64,000 nucleotides of DNA from Glandiceps talaboti. Its lineage: Eukaryota; Hemichordata; Enteropneusta; Spengelidae. The stretch lies in contig NC_135566.1 in assembly GCF_964340395.1 (NCBI RefSeq), positions 8,638,001 through 8,702,000 on the forward strand, written 5' to 3'. The notes beneath the pieces were generated by a model. That model worked only from the letters and a program-made list of their open reading frames with translations. It had not been told where the DNA came from and searched no databases. The translations under genes were made by a program, and so were the position numbers. Below are positions 42,481 to 52,089 of this stretch, piece after piece. Positions within the stretch are counted from its first letter, which is position 1; each line of letters opens with the position of its first letter.

Positions 42481-45400
42481 CAACTTAAAGTCAAAAACTG
42501 CTCGACGGATTGCTTTGATATTTGGTGGTCATGTTACTTCTGGTGTCTAGTTGGGAAATTGTTCAAATGAAAATGATTGCATCAGAGTTGTGGGTTTTGG
42601 GTCGAAAAATGTGATTTTTGGTCAAAAAACTAAAAACTCCAAAACTACTTGGCAGATTGGCATGAAATTTGATGGGAACATTCTTAGATGTGAGTAAATT
42701 AGGATTTGTTCATGAGATGATGATTCCCTTAGTAATATGCAAATTAGGGCTAAAAATGTGTCTTTTTGGTCAAAAACCTATAATTCCAAAAGCACTCAGC
42801 AGATTGGGCTGAAATTTAAGAGGGGTGTATCTGTGGGTGTATAGATGAAGAAATATTAAGCATATAATGATCTCATCAGTAATATGCAAATTAGGTGTAA
42901 AAATGTGAATTTTGGTCAAAAATTTATATCTCAAAAAGTACTTGGTCAATAACACTGAAACTTTGTGAGATGTTTCTAGAAGTGTTATTCTGCAGATTTT
43001 CTTCAAAATATTTTGACACAATTGGCCCTAGCAACTATGACCACGCCCTTAGCAACAACTGAATGGCGGTATATTTTGCTCAAATAACAACATCATCTGG
43101 TAGGCAAGTGAATAAACATTCAAAAAATGTATGCAAATATTCCTAGCAACCATGACCACGCCCATAGCAACATTCAAACGGTCATGTAAAAAAATTCACA
43201 AAGCCTACAACAGGGATTAATAGACAATTGAACAAACATTCCAAAAATATATGTAAATTTGCCTAGCAAAAAGACAACTCCCATAGCAACAACCAAATAA
43301 TCACATATATTGCAAAGATAACAGGAATCGAAAGACAAATGATAAAAAATTCAAAAAAACATGCAAATGTGCCTAGCAACAAGACCATGCCCATAACAAC
43401 AGCCGAATGATCACATATAGGTAGGCGAAGGTAACAACAGGGATTAATAGACAATTGAATAAACATTCAAGAAATGTATGTAAATTTGACTAGCAACAAG
43501 ACTGCACCCATAACAACAGCCAAATAATCATGTATATTGCAAAGATAGCAACTTGGTTGGATAGGCAACTGGATAGTCATTCAACAAATGAACACCTATT
43601 GGTAGCATGGACTAGCATATGGATAAACATTTTTCATTACTGAGATCAGTTCATGTTTTTGAGTAATATCTTTTCCAAGTTAAGTGATTCCTAATAGATG
43701 GTACATTGTAGGATTTAAAAGGGTTCATTGTCAGTTCCATTCAGTACTGTAGTATTGTATACTTAGGTGAATACTACATTTGACTGACTGTGCGAGTGTT
43801 TCGCCCACGTGCTTAACACTGAAGGTTGAGCAACGTAAACTGTGATAATGGCATGCCCGATATTTTTTTTTCAATTGTACATGTCATGTACGTAGGATCT
43901 GGTCGTGCATGGCTTCTCTATCGTCATACAAACGTGTACTGTAACAACGCAGACTCTGGATACAACCAGAGATAAAATGTATAGCGTTGTCCCATTATTT
44001 CAGTTATGAAAGTCATCTTAAAGGGGCACAAGCTGAGTTTACATGTTTCTGGGCGATTTTTATGCTGCGAATTTAAAAGTCACCCGTAGTATTCGACTTA
44101 CTGAAGCATAGGTAACCATCACTTGCAATTAACTGAACTCAAACCTGGTATCAAGATATAACATAAAAAAAAACTATCAGATGACGTAATTTTTTATACG
44201 TATCAAAAAATGTCGAGGAATCCATATTAGGCAATTAAGAAACCTTTCTATCAAAACCAGAAGGCAATTGTAATGTCATAGAAGACAGGCGTCGACATTA
44301 TTAATATTACTAAATCAAGGTTGTATGTAAGTATTTTTCATTTGAATAAAAGGTTTATAAACCGATTGTCATTAAACTCGGTCCGAATTTTGGTTACATC
44401 GTGTTACAAAGGAAACGTTAACGTTATACCCCCTCTCCCCACCTGTTGATCCCCTTGACGAAATAAATGTCTTTATTAACCAAACTATACAACCTTACTA
44501 AACCACACTCTAATAGTTTGTGTTTTTTATTTGATTTGTTAAATTTTCTTGATAAAGACACAGTGTTTGTCCGACAACTTCGAACGTGAAGAAATGCCAG
44601 CATAAGGTACCCAACTCGGAAATAATGGACTCAGTCTGTTAAAAGAAATTTAGAGATGGAGGAAAAATGTGTGAATAACTGTCATATAGCTATGAAAATA
44701 AATTGTTCAATTTTTGCGAAAGTGTGATTGTGCCAGCCTCGATCTCAGACCTTTCCCCTGATTAAGTAGCGTTGCGTTGGGAAATGATTGAGATATTTCA
44801 TTCCGCCATCACAGTTCAGGCCATGATCAGCAATGAAAGTTCACTGTAACCTGTATAAATGTCCCTATGCCAAAATCAATGTAGTTACATTATTCTGATT
44901 ATTGCCATATCTATTTTAGGATGGGGCAGAATCGTCAATATTTCTTCAGTTTCTGGTGCAAGACCTGTGTCATGTATGAGTGCATACTGTGCTGCCAAAC
45001 ATGGACTCAACGGACTTACCAAAGTAAGCAGGGCTATCTCCTCTTCTAGCATTTCATTTCATATCATATCCTCTCCTTTCAACATTCCTTGCTTACAGCT
45101 TTAACTTTTACATAATATGATATAATTTGATTCGCCCACACAGGCCGTTGCCAAGGAAACCGCGGAACATGGAATCACGTGCAATGCTATACTTCCTGGG
45201 GTTGTCAAAACGGGATGTAAGTATATCCTACCTTAGGTTGCTAACACCCTATGCTAACAATTTGTTACGTAGTCAAAGATATAGTCACAGTAAATACCAG
45301 TTGTGGATCAAATAACATGCAATATGTACAGGTGACATTTCCTTCACAAAAATATTTATTGTGTGTTTTCTGGCGTTGAGGCGTCGCACAGGCCTTCCTG

Positions 45401-48367
45401 AGAGATTCAGTCATTGCACCCATAGTGCTGTCCATCTTGTTGGACTTTAGTAAGCCTTTGGGAATAACCCCCCACCCCCACCCCCACAAGGATTTCCACA
45501 ATATGGACAGGTGAGTGGGTGGGTGTAGAATTAGCTCGCAAATTCCACATCACGAAATTGTCATTATCTAGCAAATGTTTTGATATTTCACCTTCGGAGG
45601 CGAATTGATATTGGTTTAAACTATATGATTTAATTTATTCAAAGGTTTATGATTGTCCGTTGACGTAGGAGACTGATCCATCTGGATAACGACACGCGTC
45701 GTGTTTCTGTCGATTTAAAAACAAAAACAGAATGTAATCGGATGTCTAAAATGATCGCGTGGTTGACCTATTCAAATATTCAATCAAAACAACCACATGG
45801 CGTTGACGTCATTGTTCCTGCCATTATGCACATCATAGTCACGACTGGCTGAAACTAGTTTAATAGATAAGAATGAAAAAGTACCAGGTTTACAGTTATC
45901 TTACAGGGAATTCAAGGTGAGCATGCAGTTTCGATGAGATGATATGTTAAAGTCAGTGAGAAGGCTAGAAGGTGATGTCATGTTTGTTAAAGATAGCAGA
46001 GGTTGGCTTCTCAGTGTGAAGTTGTTTCGCTGTGCTGCCTGTGTGTTTTTTTGGTCACTGCAAATTTGTATGTTTAAAACATGTACAGTCTACCTATCAA
46101 GTCTAACATTAGATTGTAATAGTAGTAGAAGTTAGTAGTGCATGCTACTACTCTCTACATCAGTAAAACAGATACAGAGCAGACACTTTGAAAGACACAA
46201 TAACTTGTGGAAAATCTCACTGCATCCAAACTTCATGCTCATCCTAAAGCCCCTGTAAAACAAATAACGTTCCAGCAAAATGGGAATAAGGGACCCGATA
46301 CATTGTCCGTTTTTTTATGTTATATCTTGATACCAGGTCCGATACATTGAACTAATCAGATTGGGTTTGACCCCTGTTTGTCAGTCTATCTGTTTTATTG
46401 TTTGCCTGTCTGTCTGTGAGAAGGATATGTAAAAATTACAGATATATTTAGATTAAGGTTTGTTGAAAGATTGCTAATGAGACAAAGACCAGTTTATTAG
46501 ATTTTGGTGGATATCGAATGCCGGATCTGGATTTTAATAATGATTTTCCATGGTGATATTACTAGTATATCAGCCATCGTGCTGAAACCATTGAGGGCGT
46601 CCTGCTTTGGTTTTTGAAAAATGCAACTTGCTAATGAGGCGAACTACACGGGCAGATGTATGCGCGTGCACTCTAGCTACATCGATTGTTATCATGATAC
46701 ATGCATACTGGATTGCAAGGAAATGGCCACTTCTCAAAAAATGTATGGAAAGAGTATTTCAATGATTGATTACTGAGGTTTTCATGAAAGCTGTCACCCT
46801 GTCGTGGGGCTTTCAATGTATTTGTCGATAACGTGCACGTGAATGTTTACAGAGACACGTAAAATGTTCATCAGCTCTGGCAGTTGTCACTAGTGCTTCG
46901 GCGCCATTTGACATTTCCATTGAAATATACCCTTTTTTCCTCAAATTTCCAGTGACAAGGAAAGGAATGGAATTTCTAGCTGAAATTGAAGGGTGTTCAG
47001 CAGAGGAAATGACGGTAAGATTCTATGTGTTAATCTCAATTCTTTGCCATGAACAAATTATTGTCTCATGTGAATGGTGTTAGAGCCAAGGACCACTCTC
47101 CATAGATCTCGATCTACACAGGAGATATCGGCCTTCAGTAGTACGTAACTGACTTTTGGGTTTAGCTTTGTAGCCAAACTCTCCCGTAAACAAGAACCAG
47201 GAAGACATACGTGTCTTAGTATGGTTACTATTGTCCACTGCATGGGCCGGGTATGTTGTGCTTGTTACGAATATTGTGCCCGTAATATGAATATAGTACA
47301 TGTGTTTGGAATGCATATGATACACGTCGTTCATTTATTTTACAGACCAATTTTTTAAATGAAAAACACCCAACGAAAACGTACGTGCTACCGGAAGAGG
47401 TAAGTTTGCGAATGTTCTGTGCGATATTTAGGATCGAACTCCGTCTTTTGAGACAAAACTGGTGTCCTGTACACAAAACCTATATCGATGTTAACTCAAA
47501 GTGGTAGAATCGAGTAACTCCTGACCTACAAGTACATTTTGAGAATGAAACATTCATTCGCTAATTTGATTATTACGAACCAGTGGAATGCCCCAATAAT
47601 ATAGCAGATTCGTGAATGAGATTAGAATAGAATAATAACAGACAACTGAGTCTCAGTCTAAAAATCACAAAATAAATACAAAAAAAAAGCGTTCAGAAAA
47701 TATATCGTTAAAAATCACCAGAAATATCCAGGTCTCATGAATGAAATCGGAGCCCTAGAGTACGCGATAAATTAAATAAATTATCAAAATTATTAAATAT
47801 TAGTGCGAAATAAAGGTGTTTAAACAGTTAGTATGTAAACTATGACGGAGAGTAAAAGTAAATACAAAAAGGAAAATACTGACAAAAAATTCTCGCCTAT
47901 TTACCAACAACGGTGGACCGAATTTCTGACAGCAATCCGTCTCCCTCCGCGTAAACTACATGCGCCCTTCTGTACTTGCTATCAATGAATCATTTTTATT
48001 TGAAAGGGGAAATTATCACGCATGCGTATTGACACAATAATAGTACTGTTTAAAGTTTATTTATACTAGGAAGTTTACCTCCATGGTAGAATTCTATACC
48101 GCAGACAACCAACGCAGGGTATCAAACTTCCACTGACTCTTCCCACGTCGACAATCTGAAATCATTATTGTAATTCAGTAAGATGCATATGTCACACCCC
48201 CCTGTTTTCAACAAATCTTTAATGTTGTCTGTCTTTCTTTGTCACAGATAGCAGATTTGGTGGTCTTTCTATGCTCAACGTCTGCATGTCAGATGACTGG
48301 TTCTTGCCTACCAATCGATGGCGGTCATATGCTGAACACCAGCACGAATACCAGCAGCAGACTCTGA
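34864..48367 (+). CDS. short-chain dehydrogenase, bacterial-type D-3-hydroxybutyrate dehydrogenase-like
   Basis: Eight coding exons: 34864-35015, 37478-37602, 40979-41101, 44920-45023, 45144-45216, 46953-47014, 47346-47399, 48248-48367; 813 nt, 270 residues, the usual length of classical SDRs. Predicted role: NAD-dependent interconversion of D-3-hydroxybutyrate and acetoacetate. Visible: N-terminal cofactor loop TGSSDLEGIG (8-17), ADL (62-64), NNAG (90-93), VDLSAPF (114-120), catalytic S143 in NISSVSG, YCAAK (Y156, K160), PGVVKT after the active site and a C-terminal TGSCLPIDGG. The GWGRI-VNIS, AKHGLNGLTK, EHGITCNAI and LPEEIADLVVFL segments resemble bacterial 3-hydroxybutyrate dehydrogenases more than animal BDH1 or BDH2. 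There is no obvious transit peptide. Odd: two extra residues in the glycine loop and Asp at the usual tetrad Asn. An acceptor-like TCTAG at 34843-34847 suggests an upstream non-coding exon that I could not find. Substrate is inferred; another SDR activity is possible. Confidence 0.88.
35334..35451. repeat. (GACA)n(GA)n microsatellite
   Basis: Nine or so GACA units followed by about 37 GA units in intron 1 of gene 2. The rest of that intron (35452-37477) shows no repeat or gene. Confidence 0.97.
37730..37759 (+). repeat. A30 homopolymer
   Basis: An A30 tract about 130 bp after the exon 2 donor of gene 2. It could be the tail of a retroposed fragment, but no retroposon body was recognised upstream. 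Confidence 0.9.
39181..39276. repeat. (TTG)n(GTG)n trinucleotide array
   Basis: About 17 TTG units change abruptly to about 14 GTG units, intron 2 of gene 2. Related GGT-rich sequence continues weakly to 39360. Confidence 0.96.
40301..40694. mobile_element. non-autonomous TIR element, about 394 bp
   Basis: Inverted arms of about 40 bp: left 40301-40341 and right 40655-40694, both containing ATCAATAGTTCAA, GTAGGATAAAAA and AAATTCTTTTA in the appropriate orientation. A C14 run lies just inside the right arm (40640-40653). No ORF inside. Intron 2 of gene 2. Target duplication not found, so the superfamily is open. Confidence 0.65.
41664..41811. repeat. (TAGTG)n changing to (TAGGG)n pentanucleotide array
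   Basis: About 17 TAGTG-type units with a few variants, then TAGGG-type units, in intron 3 of gene 2. It is preceded at 41402 by a CACAGCTGAAG-TTAAGG-CTCAG segment related to the head of the composite repeat at 42280. Confidence 0.93.
42280..43620 (+). repeat. composite element: microsatellite plus two tandem-unit arrays
   Basis: Order: head AGCACAACTGAAGTGAAGG; (CTGC)(CTGT)n(GT)n array (42325-42477); a unit of about 147 bp in three diverged copies, marked by AAAAATGTG...TTTTGGTCAAAAA at 42605, 42753 and 42899; then a unit of 110-120 bp in five copies starting at 43027, 43142, 43262, 43372 and 43489, marked by CCTAGCAAC, ACCACGCCCATAGCAAC and ATTGCAAAGATAACA. No ORF. The architecture recalls Helentron-associated or bivalve pearl-type non-autonomous elements. 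Intron 3 of gene 2. Confidence 0.75.
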
Positions 48368-49443
48368 TTGCAAAGAAAATCATGGAAACTAAAAGGAGGA
48401 AAAAAACTAAAGTTTTGCGTGATGAAACACTTTTTAATTTTTAAAACCTATTTATAAATGATGCTATAGTTTGATGGACCATAATGCTATATATAATAAG
48501 TTTTACGTTGTGCGAACTGAAAACGAAAGTCACCGGAAACAATATTCTGGCGCTGATGGCGCTCGCATCTTTGTACCATCTGATCTTGCCAGTTTCGGAC
48601 AGACACCGTGGACGATGATGACAAGTACACCCACCGTAAGATATCCAGACGTTATGGGATTTCTGAGAAGTGAATAGAAGCTTAACATCTTGATGTTTTT
48701 GATGTGGTTATCCCCATAACTACAGAGTCCATTTTATTAATCGTTTACATGTAATACACGAAACCTCCGAAGGATGGCTACTTGACGGTCAGTTTGAACT
48801 TTGTCGTTCATCGTTTACATGGTGGAATAAGCCTACTCTCGAGTACGGTGTCCTGCCGTCGCGCGAAGAAATCTGCCCTTACGGCATAAATGTTAACTAT
48901 CTATTTTAAATTTGGGCAATATTATCAAGGATGAATGCCAGGATCTGATATGATACATTTTGTATATACATATATCCAACATCGCTTCAAAATTCTGAAA
49001 GAAATATTCAACGCAACTGTACAATTATCTGAAATAATGCTGCACAGATTCATAGCATGTGGCACAAATCGTGATATCGACAAATTTTTAACAAAACGGT
49101 ATATTGAGAAAGATGAGGTATTGAAATGTTTTATCATAGTTAATAATTACTATATATATGGTTATGTTGTGGACACTGGATTTGACTATATTATATATTA
49201 GTAATCCAATATCGGACATGGGATATGTACAGGCATTTAGAGACAACGTGATACAGCGCCCTCAGATTTGAATTTGAAGATACAATTGTACAATTTCTAG
49301 AAACGAATGCAGCTGGAAACACACATACATACGCGTTAAGCCTTCGTATACAGAAGTCTAACAATTTACAAGACGAGTGTGAAACTGTAATGAGTTACAC
49401 ACAAAGTTAATATTTTGACTGAACACTTTTGAGAACTGATTGG

Positions 49444-49449
49444 AATAAA
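49444..49449 (+). promoter_or_regulatory. candidate poly(A) signal for gene 2
   Basis: AATAAA about 1.1 kb after the stop codon, with a second A-rich candidate near 49481. The 3' region 48368-49443 contains only short open frames without motifs and is probably 3' UTR or flank. Confidence 0.35.
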
Positions 49450-49658
49450 ATAATGTTTGTTATTTAAATTCAAGGGGAAAATAAATATAAAAAAACAACT
49501 TTTTGAAAGCATTTATGTAGAGTCCTTGAACACATTATGTAAGGTGTGTCGTGTTGTGGCGCCCTCACCGGCCTTACTCTTCTCACTGCTTCTGTCGTCG
49601 TAAAGAGAAGGCCGAAGAGGGCGTAGCGTGGAATCGGGGATTTTGAATCCCAGCACGA

Positions 49659-49761
49659 CACAACACAACACAACACAACACAACACAACGCAACGCAACG
49701 CAACGCAACGCAACGCAACACAACACAACGCAACACAACACAACACAACACAACACAACAC
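49659..49761. repeat. (ACAAC)n/(GCAAC)n pentanucleotide array
   Basis: About 20 units switching from ACAAC to GCAAC and back, intergenic between genes 2 and 3. Cysteine-rich frames on the - strand are artefacts. Confidence 0.95.
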
Positions 49762-50627
49762 GACTTGAACACTGGATACGAATGTATATGAAAGGGGTAA
49801 TAAATATAATACTTGATTCTGTGATCGCGCAAGTAAACTCACCGCGAAATATAGTCTAATACGATTGGCTAAAACACGTCAATATTATCGATATTATCGA
49901 CATTTTATTGTATTCTGATAGAAACATTCTAATACATATCTCGGGGAAACAAGTGCCTGTGATGCCTTAGTTGAAAGGGAAATATATATTGACCTGGCTG
50001 AATTAATTACGACCGAGTGGGAAATTAAAAAAAGTATCATGGCTTTTGTCCTTTCGATTCCTGAATCAACAACTCCAAAATTACCAATATTTATACTAAA
50101 ACGTTTGCCTTCCATCATATAGACATCAGAGTGATGGACGATCTTAACTTATATCTGTAATAACTGGGTACAACATCGGCCGGCTGGGAATGATGAACAA
50201 GTGCTTTATTTTTTAAGGACATTTTTTTTAACAAAAGGGGAGAACAAGTTATGTCGTAGAAAATTGAAAATATTGTTTTGTTCAAGGCAGCAAGCACCTT
50301 CACGGTAATATCGGAAAAGATAGTGAATCGTATTATGTCGATGATTGGTGTCAGCAATGTGTACATTAGACGGAAAAATCAGCCGTAGTGGGCGCTCTTC
50401 TCATCCTTTTCCACACAAAAAACGATGACAAAGTGACGGGATGGTGCCGGTGGGATGGTGAGGTCCCGATGACGTATTTTATAGTCTACGTAACACATCA
50501 TCAAAATCTTCCCACCTGTCAAATAAAATATTATAAAGGTGGTTCAAAAGTATACTGAAAGAAGTGACTGTTTCGGAGGCAGAATGGACGGTTCATTGCT
50601 TTACTTCGGTTTGCAGTAAGACCTCTC

Positions 50628-50703
50628 TGATCACAGGGCACTCACGCCTAGTTAGTTATGTTTACGAAAACAAACAAACAAACAAACAAACAAACAAACA
50701 AAA

Positions 50704-50746
<43 letters not shown>

Positions 50747-50798
50747 ATGAACAAACTAGCAAACAATAAATAGATGAATAAATAAATAAATAAATAGA

Positions 50799-50829
<31 letters not shown>

Positions 50830-51106
50830 ATAGATAAATAGATAAATAAATACTGACAAGCATCAACAAGGGAGTGTTACAAATCATTACCAACTACAAG
50901 AATTACTATGTTTTCCTGTATGCAAAATGAACACAATTTATACATACACATAGGAAAACATATAATAATTCTTGTAGTTGATAATGATTTGTAATTACCC
51001 TCTTGTTGATGCTTGTCAGTATTTATTAATTTATCCATTTATTGTTTATTTATATATTTTGTTTGTTTGGTTTCATAAACATAACTAAGCCTGAGTGCTC
51101 TGATCA
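50628..51106. mobile_element. foldback element with unequal microsatellite arms
   Basis: Both ends are TGATCA. The left arm runs through GGGCACTCACGCCTAGTT, an A-rich tract, then ACTGACAAGCATCAACAAG and CTACAAGAATTA to about 50922. The right arm (about 50950-51106) is its reverse complement. The A-rich tract is an expanded (CAAA)n(TAAA)n array of about 180 bp on the left but only about 60 bp of interrupted TTTA/GTTT on the right. No ORF beyond repeat artefacts. Confidence 0.75.
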
Positions 51107-51233
51107 TGCTGATCGCTTGGCGTTTTGAGCTTTTATCATTCTGGGGCTTAACCCCAAAAAACGTTTGTTTGAAGTTAAACCCCCGGAACGAAAAAGCTAT
51201 TAAAAAAAAATCAAATAAAAAAAATCATACCCA

Positions 51234-51235
<2 letters not shown>

Positions 51236-51328
<93 letters not shown>

Positions 51329-51382
51329 CCTACCTACCTACCTACCTACCTACCTACCTACCTACCTACCTACCTACCTACC

Positions 51383-51437
<55 letters not shown>

Positions 51438-51447
51438 GTCTGTCTAT
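51236..51447. repeat. (CTAT)n(CTAC)n(CTGT)n compound microsatellite
   Basis: Three consecutive tetranucleotide blocks differing by one base, with boundaries near 51328 and 51384. Confidence 0.97.
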
Positions 51448-51574
51448 AATTAGGAGATGGCTAGTAACAGAGAAAAACAAAACAAATTGAGGTCAAAACT
51501 TCTCTAAAAATAAAAGTGTGTGAATAACAAACTCACAATATTTGAAGATTATGGGAATTTAATAAATCTCCTAA

Positions 51575-51698
51575 GGGACTGTCAAGATTTTACTTCGGGG
51601 GGGGGCATCAATTTTTCCCAGGAAAAATTAGGGGGGGGGGGGCTAAACAAAAATTTCACAAAAAGGGGTCCCCCTGGAGGTAAAATCTGGACACTCCC
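51575..51698. mobile_element. 124-bp MITE with TAA target duplication
   Basis: Terminal inverted repeats GGGACTGTCAAGATTTTAC and, from the other end, GGGAGTGTCCAGATTTTAC (17 of 19 identical). TAA lies directly outside both ends (51572-51574 and 51699-51701). A 3-bp TAA duplication fits PIF/Harbinger-type elements. The interior has G9 and G12 runs and no ORF. Confidence 0.65.
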
Positions 51699-51920
51699 TA
51701 AGTGATCGGTACCAGTCTATGCTCATGCTCTGACCACTAACCTTTAGTAGTCTGAGGCTCATGGTGCTTTATACGTGTTCCTGTGGTGGTATATCTGCGT
51801 GGTTGATCCATATTGACGGAGGAACCGTGGGCGTACTTACTACTGCACAGAGAAAAAAAAAGTTACTGACCTTTGATGATCCTGCAACATGCAAAGGCAT
51901 TGCTATTGTTGTGACGGTTA

Positions 51921-51956
51921 GTCATGTGAGTTTGAAGGTCACATGAGTCACATGAC
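51921..51956. promoter_or_regulatory. triple M-box/CLEAR-like octamer upstream of gene 3
   Basis: TCATGTGA at 51922-51929 and TCACATGA at 51939-51946 and 51948-51955, the same octamer three times within 34 bp. Flanks extend two copies to GTCACATGA(G/C). MiT/TFE factors bind M-box TCATGTGA and the related CLEAR element GTCACGTGAC at lysosomal genes. The cluster lies about 135-170 bp before the ATG; 18 bp further on is AATATGGCGAC (51971 region), resembling a YY1/initiator element. Confidence 0.5.
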
Positions 51957-52089
51957 TTCTACAGTACAGAATATGGCGACTGCTACGTCCGTCGTTCTGA
52001 AAATATGTGTCGAAGTTCCTTTACACTTCCATTTTGAACGTTGAAACATTACCTCACTTCATTTGATATTGGTGCTCTAATCCTCGAAC

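Noticed and set aside
42280-43620. CRISPR-like array of regularly spaced repeats
   Set aside because: The units are 110-147 bp, diverged throughout, without short conserved repeats and unique spacers, and lie in an animal intron.
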